From Candidatus Glassbacteria bacterium (GTDB taxonomy: Bacteria > Gemmatimonadota > Glassbacteria > GWA2-58-10): a stretch of 64,000 bases of DNA. Numbering within the stretch: position 1 is the stretch's first letter; each line of letters starts with the position of its first letter. Of the stretch, positions 51,865 through 60,164 are shown one piece after another. The position numbers and the translations under genes were made by a program. The stretch covers positions 120,228 through 184,227 of the forward strand of contig VRUH01000002.1 of assembly GCA_019456185.1 (NCBI GenBank), in the 5' to 3' direction. Below the pieces are notes generated by a model. That model was not told where the DNA came from. It saw nothing but the letters and a program-made list of their open reading frames with translations, and ran no database searches.

Positions 51865-53676
51865 TTAATTAAACGGCCAGTAACCGAGCCGCTCGACCAG
51901 AGTCCCGCTCAAGCCCGCCTCGTCGATCCTGTCACCGAGAAATGCGGCCTGGTCCCGGTTTTCAAATGCCCCGGCATACAGCCGCCAGGTGTTGTTCCGT
52001 TCCTCTTTATGCAGCGCCAGCACGTAGAATGGAATCCGCCAGCGGCGCATGTACTCGCCGCCTCTCTGCTCGGCGCTGGCCCGGTCACCGAAATCACCCA
52101 AGTTATAAGCCAGCGAGGTTTCTACCACACGGGCTCTGCCCTGGCGCAGGATTCCGCGCTCCTCGAGCCTGCCCAGTTCGGTCCGGCTCGCATCGCTGGA
52201 GGGAAACCCGCCGTAGAACAGCCTGTACCACCGTCCCCCAAGCTGCGCCACGTGGAGCGGCACCACGAACAGTTCACGCTCCAGTCCCTGCTCATCGAAC
52301 AGGCGTGCCTGCTCCAGCGCATCTTCCAGACTGCGGAATGCTCCCAACTGCAACGAAAACGCAAGCCTGACCGCCGGGACCTCCGGCGAGCGCTGAACCG
52401 CATTGGTCTCGATACCTTCACGCTGCGGCGAGGGTGCCGCGGTCGTTGTGCCGGCAGGAGCGCCGCCGTTTCGTTTTGCGATATTCCAGGTCAGCAAAGA
52501 GGCGGCCACAATCAGTGCGACCATGGCCAGGCCAATTATAACGGTTTTAAGGGGACCGGACAGGCCGCTTTTTTTGCGCTCCCAGGGTTGCTCCACCGCT
52601 TCATCGGGACGATGTTCCCCGGCTGCCCCGGCCAAATCCTCCTCGACTTCCCCCGCGGGAGCTTTGTCCTGAAGCTGCGGTTGTTCGATTTTCGGGGCCG
52701 GACCGGCCTCCATGTTACCTTCCAGCGACTCCCGGCAACGCAAGACGGTATTGCCATCCAGCTTGCGGGCCTGGTCGACATAGCCGGCCAGCAGGCAACG
52801 CTCGCAGATCAGGTTGACCAGCCGGGGTACGCCGCGGGAATAGTCGTAAAGCTGCTGGAACGCATCCTCGCTGAACGTGACCGAACTGTTGGAACCGGCT
52901 ACGAACAGCCGGTGCTCGATATAGCGCTTGGTCTCCTCGAACCTCAGCGGGTTCAACTGGTAGCGGATCGCGATCCGCTGGTTCAGCTGACGCAGCGCAG
53001 TGCTTTCGAGCTTGCGCTTGAGTTCGAGCTGGCCCACCAGGACAATCTGCAGCAGCTTCTGCTTGGTTGTTTCCAGGTTCGAGAGGATCCTGACCTGCTC
53101 GAGCACCTCGAGCGACAGGTTCTGCGCCTCGTCGATAATCAGGACCGCGTTGCCCCCCTGCTCCACCAGTTCCAGCAGGTAGGCGTTCAGACGGTCGATA
53201 AGCTCTTTTTTGGTCGGACGTTCGGCTGCGGGCTGCTGGACTTTTTCCAGGATGTTGCGCAGCACCCGTTCACCAGGCATCAGCGGATTGAGTTCCAGGG
53301 CGTTCTGAGTTTCCTCATCCAGGCTGTCGAACACTTTGCGGCTGGACTTTTCCCCGCCGCCGTCGGCTGCCACGACCCGCTTGATCCCGAGGGCGAAATC
53401 CTCGACAACGGCTTCCAGGAGTTCCTGTTCGCTGAGCAGCGGGTTCAGAATCAGGGCGGTAGCGACATTATCGTCCAGGCGATCCAGCAGTTCCCGGCAG
53501 ATAGTTGTTTTGCCGGTGCCGATATCTCCCGCGATCAGGATAAACCCCTCCCGCTCCTGGATCCCGTAAGTCATGTGGTCCAGGGCCTGGCGATGGCTGT
53601 CGCTGAGGAAGAGAAACCGGGGGTCGGGTGTCAGGGAAAACGGTTTCTCCTGGAGTCCGTAAAAGTCGAGGTACAT
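51865..53676 (-). CDS. ExeA/MshM-like AAA ATPase fused to SPOR-like domains
   Basis: The first ~300 residues are an ExeA-type ATPase: YGLQEKPFSLTPDPRFLFLS, Walker A GDIGTGKTT, Walker B NAVLIIDEAQNLS, and sensor region TALRQLNQRIAIRYQLNPL. A basic/acidic linker and one membrane helix (VIIGLAMVALIVAASLLTW) follow. The periplasmic part carries two SPOR-like modules (FSLQLGAFRSLEDALEQARL with WYRLFYGGFPSSDASRTELG, and FYVLALHKEERNNTWRLYAG with AFENRDQAAFLGDRI). SPOR domains bind bare glycan strands. ExeA uses a peptidoglycan-binding domain in the same place, so this is a plausible functional swap. It lies between the secretin and the TPR protein genes. Confidence 0.85.
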   Translation of the reverse strand: MYLDFYGLQEKPFSLTPDPRFLFLSDSHRQALDHMTYGIQEREGFILIAGDIGTGKTTICRELLDRLDDNVATALILNPLLSEQELLEAVVEDFALGIKRVVAADGGGEKSSRKVFDSLDEETQNALELNPLMPGERVLRNILEKVQQPAAERPTKKELIDRLNAYLLELVEQGGNAVLIIDEAQNLSLEVLEQVRILSNLETTKQKLLQIVLVGQLELKRKLESTALRQLNQRIAIRYQLNPLRFEETKRYIEHRLFVAGSNSSVTFSEDAFQQLYDYSRGVPRLVNLICERCLLAGYVDQARKLDGNTVLRCRESLEGNMEAGPAPKIEQPQLQDKAPAGEVEEDLAGAAGEHRPDEAVEQPWERKKSGLSGPLKTVIIGLAMVALIVAASLLTWNIAKRNGGAPAGTTTAAPSPQREGIETNAVQRSPEVPAVRLAFSLQLGAFRSLEDALEQARLFDEQGLERELFVVPLHVAQLGGRWYRLFYGGFPSSDASRTELGRLEERGILRQGRARVVETSLAYNLGDFGDRASAEQRGGEYMRRWRIPFYVLALHKEERNNTWRLYAGAFENRDQAAFLGDRIDEAGLSGTLVERLGYWPFN

Positions 53677-53725
53677 AGGCCCCTGTACGCATCCGTCGGC
53701 CCCGGTTTAGCGCGGGGAACCGGGC

Positions 53726-55426
53726 TTAGTTACTCCTGAATTCACCACTGGAAACACGGTAGCTTTTAGCCACTTCCTTGTAGCGAGTCAGTTGTCCGGC
53801 TTCGCTGGTCAGCTCGCTTGAAGTCCGGCTGAAATTGATATATGGCGTAAGCAGGATCACCAGCTCCACTTTCTGGCGATCCACGCTGACCTGGCGAAAC
53901 AGGTTCCCCAGCAACGGGAGCTTGGAGAGAACGGGAATTTCTTTGACGCTTTCGCTTTCCCGTTCCTGGATCAGACCGGCCAGGATAATCGTCTGGCCGT
54001 GGCGGACCCTGGCCACCGTGTCGAGTTCGCGGATGTCGGTTATCGGGCTGGTGCTGAGCCCGTCCGGGCTGACGGCCACCGCGGCTATCGAGGTTATCGA
54101 GGGCCGGATCGCCATGATGATAGTCCCGTCATCGCCAATCTGCGGGGTCAGATTCAGCACCACACCTGTCGGCTGCTGAATCGGAACATAGTTGATTACC
54201 GCCTGAGTGGCCGGGCTGGTGGCAGTGGCCGGCTGGCCCGGAGTCTCCTTGCGCTGGAAAAATGTCTCGTTGCGGGCGATCCTGATAACCGCGGGCTGGT
54301 TGTTCAGCGTGCTGACCTGCGGGCTTTGCAGGATATTGATCTTGCCGTGCTTGGAGAGGGCGGTCAGGATGGCGCTGACATTGTCGTTGGATACGCCGAT
54401 CTGGAATTCGCGGGACGAGGGGCTGAGCGCCTGCGAGGCCAGTGCACCGCCGACCAGCCCGCCGCCCAGGCTCGAAACCCCGGTAACGTTGGGAATCACC
54501 GACCAGTCCAGCCCGGCTTCGTAAGAATCGTTCAGGTTGATTTCCACGAACCGGGCCTCGATCAGCACCTGACGATGCAGGCTGGCTTCCATCGCCGTCA
54601 GAAACGCTTCGGCGTTCTCCAGCACCTCGCGTGTGGCCGTAATCTGGATTACGCCGCTGTTGGGTTCCACGACGAGCCGATGGCCGGTTAAGGGATCGTT
54701 GCCGGCGTAGCTGCCCTCGGCGGTGATCTGCCCGGTGAGCTGAGTGCCAAGTCCCAGCACGATTTCCATCAAGCTGTTACGGATATCCGACCAGAGGTTG
54801 ACGATATTCTGGGTCTGGAGCTGCGTATTACTCTGCGGGATCAGGCTTCCGCCCGCCTCACCGCTTAGTCCGGTGATATTCATCTGGCCAATCAACTGAC
54901 GGGCGACGTTGAGATAGTCAACGGTGAACACCCTGGTTTCCAGGCCCGGCAGATCGACGTACAAAAAGTTCTCCTCGAGCCGGTAGTCGTAGCCGCGGAG
55001 ATCCAGAGCGATCTCCAGAAACTTGTGAAATGTGACATCGCGCAGGCTTATCGTAATCGAGTCGGTGATCTGGGGATCGAGCACGAGGTTGTAGCCCAGC
55101 ATGTCGCACATCGACTGCAGGGTTTCGCTCAAATTCGCAGCATCCAGATTGATATCAAACACGTTCTCGGCGCGGTTGAATGAATAATCCGCGGGCTTTT
55201 CCTGCTCGAGTTGGGGAAGAACCAGCTCCTCGAGTCCCTGCTGCTCCGGCTCATCCTGCAGGCTGATCCTCGCCGGGACGCCGGCATTGGAATCGGGGGC
55301 GGTTCTGCGCACGGTCTGACGGCGGCATGACATCGAACTGAGCAGAATCAGCAGGCACAGGGATATGAATGAAATTACCCTGACGGTCATCCTGCGAGTC
55401 AATAAATCAACCAGTCGTGTAGGCAT
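53726..55426 (-). CDS. Secretin (PilQ/MshL-like outer-membrane pore)
   Basis: The start region has a signal (VISFISLCLLILLSSMSC), perhaps lipidated. N-domains follow: FDINLDAANLSETLQSMCDM, FHKFLEIALDLRGYDYRLEE and LETRVFTVDYLNVARQLIGQ. Next come the ring-forming region EVLENAEAFLTAMEASLHRQ, VLIEARFVEINLNDSYEAGL, and the secretin core (ILQSPQVSTLNNQPAVIRIA, VLNLTPQIGDDGTIIMAIRP, GLIQERESESVKEIPVLSKL, PLLGNLFRQVSVDRQKVELV). It forms the outer-membrane channel of the pilus or secretion system. The ATG at 55426 has GGAG 9 bases upstream. It follows pilO after 183 bases, the largest gap in the locus. Confidence 0.92.
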   Translation of the reverse strand: MPTRLVDLLTRRMTVRVISFISLCLLILLSSMSCRRQTVRRTAPDSNAGVPARISLQDEPEQQGLEELVLPQLEQEKPADYSFNRAENVFDINLDAANLSETLQSMCDMLGYNLVLDPQITDSITISLRDVTFHKFLEIALDLRGYDYRLEENFLYVDLPGLETRVFTVDYLNVARQLIGQMNITGLSGEAGGSLIPQSNTQLQTQNIVNLWSDIRNSLMEIVLGLGTQLTGQITAEGSYAGNDPLTGHRLVVEPNSGVIQITATREVLENAEAFLTAMEASLHRQVLIEARFVEINLNDSYEAGLDWSVIPNVTGVSSLGGGLVGGALASQALSPSSREFQIGVSNDNVSAILTALSKHGKINILQSPQVSTLNNQPAVIRIARNETFFQRKETPGQPATATSPATQAVINYVPIQQPTGVVLNLTPQIGDDGTIIMAIRPSITSIAAVAVSPDGLSTSPITDIRELDTVARVRHGQTIILAGLIQERESESVKEIPVLSKLPLLGNLFRQVSVDRQKVELVILLTPYINFSRTSSELTSEAGQLTRYKEVAKSYRVSSGEFRSN

Positions 55427-55609
55427 CGGGACAGCTCCGGTCTCGGGATTTCGTTTCATCGCTGTTAGGCCGCATGTCTGCGGCGTCAGTACATCTTTAA
55501 ACATTGAGTGGACGCAAGAAACGAACCATATCATTAAAGGCCCTAACTGTCTGCAACAGGTAAAATACCGGCATTTTATTCCTTGCGGACGGGAAATAAT
55601 TGCCCGCGC

Positions 55610-56164
55610 TCACCCGGCCGCTGGCGAATAATAGCTTCTGATCACCATCTGGACGTTGATCAGCGGCAGGCTTCGGTTAACCTCGAGCGAAACAACCTCG
55701 ATCAATCTGTCGGCCAGTTTCAGGCCGTCCACGTAACCTTTCAGCCCCGCGTAGTCGCACTCGAAATTGAGCTGAATGTCAAAACCACGGCGCGGGATAC
55801 CATCAGTCGCGTAAGTCGTATCTGTGCCGGCAAGTTCCTGGCGGGTAAAGTTCTGGAGTTCGCGCCCGACCGCCAGCCGTGAAAGAAGGGCGTACAATCC
55901 GCTCATCTGTTTGGCGGCGGGCAATCTCCTGTGAATTTGCTCCTCCAGCCTGCGCCACTCCTCACGCTCCTCGGCTATCGGCGGATCGTAATAATTCATC
56001 TGGCGGACAAGCTGTTCGATCCTGGCCCGGTTGGCGGCCGGCTGCTTCCTGTATTCAGAAATTTTTTCCAACTCCGGCCTGTACAAACCGAACCACGCCG
56101 CGGCGAAGATGAACAGAATCGCCAGCGGCAGGATTACCTTACGCACTCCACTTGGTAAAGTCAT
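55610..56164 (-). CDS. PilO/MshJ-like pilus alignment protein
   Basis: One N-terminal membrane helix (VILPLAILFIFAAAWFGLY) is followed by a coiled coil (ELEKISEYRKQPAANRARIE, REEWRRLEEQIHRRLPAAKQ) and a small ferredoxin-like domain ending LIEVVSLEVNRSLPLINVQM. These are the features of PilO, which pairs with PilN in the inner-membrane alignment complex. At 184 residues it is a little shorter than usual. It starts 10 bases after the PilM-PilN fusion gene. Confidence 0.85.
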   Translation of the reverse strand: MTLPSGVRKVILPLAILFIFAAAWFGLYRPELEKISEYRKQPAANRARIEQLVRQMNYYDPPIAEEREEWRRLEEQIHRRLPAAKQMSGLYALLSRLAVGRELQNFTRQELAGTDTTYATDGIPRRGFDIQLNFECDYAGLKGYVDGLKLADRLIEVVSLEVNRSLPLINVQMVIRSYYSPAAG

Positions 56165-56174
56165 GCCCGGCTCC

Positions 56175-57803
56175 TCAGGACGGCAGTTCGCAATTTACTT
56201 TGAATCTCAAGACGTACCTGCCGCCTTCGTTACTGGAAGAAATTTCCGGCTCGGCTACTTCGAGGAACAGCCCTGAAGCTGTCAACTTGCCATAGAAGGT
56301 ATTGAACGTACTGTCACTGTCGGCTATTCCCAACCCATCGACCTGCCCGTAGATTTCCGCTACTCTGACCGTATCGCCTTTGACTGCCAGGCGCTGGAGC
56401 GTTATTTCAGGGGGCAGGATATGGCTGAGCGCTATCAGCAGCTCATCTGTCGAGCCCTGCCCAAGCTCGAAGCCGGCCAGGAAAGCGCGGCGTTTTTCGG
56501 CCAGGTTACGCTGAGTTGTCACGACAGCGATATCATCCAGCTTGGCGGTCATCTCAGCGATCACTTTCTCCTCGTTGTTCTGGGCCAGCAGTTCCTCGAG
56601 TTCCACCCGGCTGCCGCGGATCATCAGGTATCCCACACTCAGCACTATCAGCAGGATAACCGCTGCGGCGATCGTGATCACCTTTTGAGCCCGCTCCCTG
56701 TAGCGGTTGATATACGCTTCGGGGACAAAATTCAGCTTGCCGTCCCGCAGGCTCTGCATGGCCGCGCCGACAGGCAGGCACAGCGAGGGAAAAATCCGTC
56801 CCAGCTTGGCTGCCCTGTCGCCCATGTGAGTTGTGTCAAAAGCCTCCATCGGCGAGAAGATCACGCCCTCGATTCCGAGGTTCTGCTCGAACGCCTCCGC
56901 CATCTCCTCGAGGTTGAACGCCTCGCCGCTGAGCACGGCCGAGGTGACCCCCTCGCCGCGAAACCGCTGCTTGAAATAAAGCAAGCTGCGGTTGACCTCG
57001 GTAAGCAGCTTGTCCTGGTCGGCCATGTAACGGGCGCTGGCGAACTTGCGCTTTGCGGTAAGCGGCTGGCTTTGCTCCTGCTGCTGTTCCTCTTTGTTCA
57101 GCACGGTCTGGAACTCACGGGAAAACACCCACATGCCCTTGTTGGCGATTACCAGATAGCTCCTGTCGCGCTCCAGGTGCACTGCCGCCGTTATCGCGCC
57201 GGCGTATTTCTCACCCATCAGACCCATCGAAGCGATCAGCGACATCGGCACGGTGGTGATCAGTTCCGTGTCCAGACCGCAATGCTCCATCAGCTTGATA
57301 ATCCGCTGGGAGCTTTCGCGGTAAATCACTCCCACCAGTACGTCGGTCTTGCGGCCTTTCTTCACACTGCGTTCGTACCAGTAGTCGAAGGCGACATCAC
57401 CCGGCGAGGCGTCAGGCACGATCTTTTTCAGCTCACGGCGCACCAGGCCGTTCATTTCGTTTTTGGCCAGGACGGGGAGATTAATCTGCCGCAGCTCGGT
57501 GCCCTGGTCGTAGACAGTGGCGTGGGCAATCCGGGCGGTCATCTCTTTCTCGCACATCAGCCCCACGACCTGATCGGCGGCCTCGGCCGTGTCGTCCATC
57601 AGCGGATCGATAGCCGAGAAGTTCATGATCCTGGGAGTGGAGCCGCTGCGGTCGATCTCCACTATCCGGAAGATATCTCCGGCCAGCTGAATCCCGATCA
57701 CCAGTTTTCCCGTGCGGCGATAGAGACCCAATTGTTCGAGGACAGATGCCGGGGAAAATTTCTTTTTACCCCTGACGTTCTGGATGTCCTTGGCGTCACT
57801 CAA
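56175..57803 (-). CDS. PilM-PilN fusion (MshI-like)
   Basis: Residues ~33-355 form a PilM-type actin-like domain (GKLVIGIQLAGDIFRIVEID, QINLPVLAKNEMNGLVRREL, ITAAVHLERDRSYLVIANKG, LPVGAAMQSLRDGKL). It runs straight into a PilN part: KLNFVPEAYINRYRERAQK, a membrane helix (VITIAAAVILLIVLSVGYLM, about 375-395), a coiled coil and the periplasmic ferredoxin-like domain (LIALSHILPPEITLQRLAVK). PilM binds the PilN N-terminal peptide motif INLLP; the equivalent LNFVP sits at the junction, so the fusion ties the interaction permanently. It lies between the PilP-like and PilO genes. Confidence 0.85.
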   Translation of the reverse strand: MSDAKDIQNVRGKKKFSPASVLEQLGLYRRTGKLVIGIQLAGDIFRIVEIDRSGSTPRIMNFSAIDPLMDDTAEAADQVVGLMCEKEMTARIAHATVYDQGTELRQINLPVLAKNEMNGLVRRELKKIVPDASPGDVAFDYWYERSVKKGRKTDVLVGVIYRESSQRIIKLMEHCGLDTELITTVPMSLIASMGLMGEKYAGAITAAVHLERDRSYLVIANKGMWVFSREFQTVLNKEEQQQEQSQPLTAKRKFASARYMADQDKLLTEVNRSLLYFKQRFRGEGVTSAVLSGEAFNLEEMAEAFEQNLGIEGVIFSPMEAFDTTHMGDRAAKLGRIFPSLCLPVGAAMQSLRDGKLNFVPEAYINRYRERAQKVITIAAAVILLIVLSVGYLMIRGSRVELEELLAQNNEEKVIAEMTAKLDDIAVVTTQRNLAEKRRAFLAGFELGQGSTDELLIALSHILPPEITLQRLAVKGDTVRVAEIYGQVDGLGIADSDSTFNTFYGKLTASGLFLEVAEPEISSSNEGGRYVLRFKVNCELPS

Positions 57804-57822
57804 CTCTGACCACCCTCCTCAG

Positions 57823-58395
57823 TCAGTTTTTCCGCATCCGGATGGAAACTCCGCTGTCGCCTTCCCTGTTGCGGATTGTCAGCGTTCTGCGCCTGCTCCC
57901 CTGCTCGAGCACGACCGTGGATTCGGTTATTTCCACCAACAGTTCCTGGCCGATCAGCTCGCCCTCCCGGTAAGCCTTGCCGCCGATCAAGGCCACGTAG
58001 TCGCCGCTGATATTATCCTTCAGAAGCGCCGATAATTTGAGAACGGGCGGCGGAGACAGGTCGGCCAGTGTTGGTTGTTCAACCACCAGTTCGCCCCTGG
58101 CGATCTTCCCGATCTCCTCGGGTGTGAGAAACGGGTTGCGGCCGATCGTGTCCGGCAGGTCCATTTTCGGTCCCGCAGTCTCCCGCAGGCTCTCATCCGC
58201 ATTACTGTCTGCGCTTGCCGCAACCTGCATCTGCTGCTCGATCGCCGCGATTTCCGGGTTCGGTGGCGGACGGACCGCCTGGACCTGGGGCTGGGTCCCG
58301 GCCGACTGCTGCTTGAAGTAGTTGACCCAGTTCCAGCCGCCGAACACCACGCCGATCAGCGCCAGGGCGGCAAAAATGATGTATTTTGTACGCAT
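57823..58395 (-). CDS. PilP/GspC-like inner-membrane protein
   Basis: This 190-residue protein has one N-terminal helix (YIIFAALALIGVVFGGWNWV), a Pro-rich linker, and IGRNPFLTPEEI followed by a small beta domain (LKLSALLKDNISGDYVALIG, GELIGQELLVEITESTVVLE, RRRTLTIRNREG). That is the pattern of PilP, MshK and GspC, which link the inner-membrane complex to the secretin. It starts 5 bases after the pilin gene stop and ends 19 bases before the PilM-PilN gene. Confidence 0.8.
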   Translation of the reverse strand: MRTKYIIFAALALIGVVFGGWNWVNYFKQQSAGTQPQVQAVRPPPNPEIAAIEQQMQVAASADSNADESLRETAGPKMDLPDTIGRNPFLTPEEIGKIARGELVVEQPTLADLSPPPVLKLSALLKDNISGDYVALIGGKAYREGELIGQELLVEITESTVVLEQGSRRRTLTIRNREGDSGVSIRMRKN

Positions 58396-58400
58396 ATGGC

Positions 58401-60164
58401 TTAGAAGAACCCGGTAATAGTAAAAGGTGCGCTGTCGGAGGCACCGCCAGGATTTGTAATAATCAGGTCACGAATTACGGTTGTGAATGTAAAGCCGCAG
58501 TCCACGCGCACCATCACTTCGGTGGAACTGGTGAACGATATCTGGTCCACAGTCAGGGGGCTGCCGCTTGTCGAGGCGCTGAACCCGCTCAGGAAGTTCG
58601 ATCCAGTCACCGTGATCCACACATTGTTCCTATTGTATCTCTCGCTGTTCGGATTGATCGAGCTGATATTGGGCACAATCTGGTTGACCGTAAAGGTGGC
58701 CTCATCAAATTTAGCATCCGTATTCGTCAGCCTCACCGTTCCCGCCCCGGTGGCGGCGGAGCCGGGGATGGTGATATTTACATCGACCTGAGTGCTGTTG
58801 ACAAATGTCGTATTGTTAACAGTGATATTACCGTTACTGAACGTGACTGTCGGACCTGTCAGAAAATTCTGCCCCTGGAGAGTAACGGTCAGGTTCGTTT
58901 CCCCCTGGTCAGCGTTATCCGGCGATACCAGTGAGATCAGCGGCGAGGGGTTCGCGCCGCCGACCAGAACCTCGAACATGCTGGAGCCCGTGCCGGAGCC
59001 GCCGTCGGGATTGGTAACGGTCACGTTGCGATAACCTGTCGCCGCAGAACCCGAAATATCCACATATACCGTGAGCTGCGCAGCGCTCACGAAAGTAGCG
59101 GGAATAGTGTTAACCGTGATTCCGGTCCCGCTGAATGACACTGTGGCGCCGTCCACGAAATAAGCTCCGTCGATAGTCAGCAGCAGGCCGTTATCGCCCT
59201 GGCTGCCGTAACTCGGGGTGATCGCGGTTACCTGCGGCGAGGTTGTGCCCGGCAGCTGGCCCACAGTCGGGTCCAGCGAGTCGGCGTCGATCGCGTTCGG
59301 GGTGCCGTCACCATCGATATCGGGGTCCATACTGTCAGGGATCCCGTCGCCATCCAGGTCCTCTTTCCGGTCAGGTATTCCGTTGCCGTTAAGGTCCGTG
59401 TCGAGCCTCGTCATGTAGGCACTGTCCGAGAACTCTATCTGCGAACTGGTCGTGGCCCCGGGCAGGATGGTGACTACCTCCCGTTGGGTGGTGCCGGCTC
59501 CCAGGCTGGCGGTAACCGTCAGCACGTGCTTGCCCTGGTGCACGAACGACGGCAGTTCGAACTGCTGGTCTGTGGAATTGAACGTCATGGCCATATTGTC
59601 GGCGGTACCATCGTTGGCATACGCCAAACCGGCGGTAACCTGGTCGATGGCGGCATCGGTAATCAGCCGCCCGTTGATATATACCTGGACCTCGAGATCC
59701 CCCTTAAAAGAACTGAGCGGGTTGTCAGGATAAGAAATATCATCCCCGGTTCCGCTATTATCTGTCCCATCGGGACCGTAGCTGCGGATCCTGATCGGGC
59801 TGGTGTCAATTACATACGAGTTGGCATACACATCGGTGAACTTGGCTCCGCCTGCAAACGACAAATACGGCCCGTTCCATTCGCCGCCCAAACCGATGCC
59901 GTCGAGCAGTTCCTCGACAGAATCAGGCAGCACGCCCATGTCGCCGACGAAACCGAAATAATCCTCGTTGGCATCGCCCATCGAGGCCTCGTAGATCGCT
60001 TGCAGATCATCGAATATTCTCTCGTAGCGTGCCTGGTCGAGCTTGTTGAACATCACGGGCACAATTGCTGCGGCCAAAACAGCCATAATCGTAACCGCAA
60101 CAATAATCTCGATCAGGCTGAAGCCCGGAGTGCAACAGGCTGTCTTGCTATTTTTGCAGCTCAC
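58401..60164 (-). CDS. Type IV pilin/pseudopilin (GspG-like) with calcium-type repeat and three IPT/TIG domains
   Basis: A 14-residue leader ending CCTPG precedes FSLIEIIVAVTIMAVLAAAI, a prepilin N-terminus with the required Gly(-1) and Glu5. Residues ~40-130 resemble a GspG core (FDDLQAIYEASMGDANEDYF, GEWNGPYLSF, IRIRSYGPDGT). Residues ~155-245 form a beta domain. Residues 255-293 are Asp-rich thrombospondin-3-type calcium repeats (DTDLNGNGIPDRKEDLDGDG). Three IPT/TIG Ig-like domains follow at about 309-400, 406-493 and 497-585 (VTAITPSYGSQGDNGLLLTI, LISLVSPDNADQGETNLTVT, ISSINPNSERYNRNNVWITV). Ordinary pilins have 120-250 residues; this has 587. It is the only pilin-like gene in the locus and overlaps pilC by 4 bases. 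It may be a displayed adhesin or a tip subunit. Confidence 0.85.
   Translation of the reverse strand: MSCKNSKTACCTPGFSLIEIIVAVTIMAVLAAAIVPVMFNKLDQARYERIFDDLQAIYEASMGDANEDYFGFVGDMGVLPDSVEELLDGIGLGGEWNGPYLSFAGGAKFTDVYANSYVIDTSPIRIRSYGPDGTDNSGTGDDISYPDNPLSSFKGDLEVQVYINGRLITDAAIDQVTAGLAYANDGTADNMAMTFNSTDQQFELPSFVHQGKHVLTVTASLGAGTTQREVVTILPGATTSSQIEFSDSAYMTRLDTDLNGNGIPDRKEDLDGDGIPDSMDPDIDGDGTPNAIDADSLDPTVGQLPGTTSPQVTAITPSYGSQGDNGLLLTIDGAYFVDGATVSFSGTGITVNTIPATFVSAAQLTVYVDISGSAATGYRNVTVTNPDGGSGTGSSMFEVLVGGANPSPLISLVSPDNADQGETNLTVTLQGQNFLTGPTVTFSNGNITVNNTTFVNSTQVDVNITIPGSAATGAGTVRLTNTDAKFDEATFTVNQIVPNISSINPNSERYNRNNVWITVTGSNFLSGFSASTSGSPLTVDQISFTSSTEVMVRVDCGFTFTTVIRDLIITNPGGASDSAPFTITGFF

Noticed and set aside
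52009..53739. 576-codon open frame opposite the ExeA-like gene
   Set aside because: Antisense shadow of a gene with clear Walker motifs; no ribosome site or family features.
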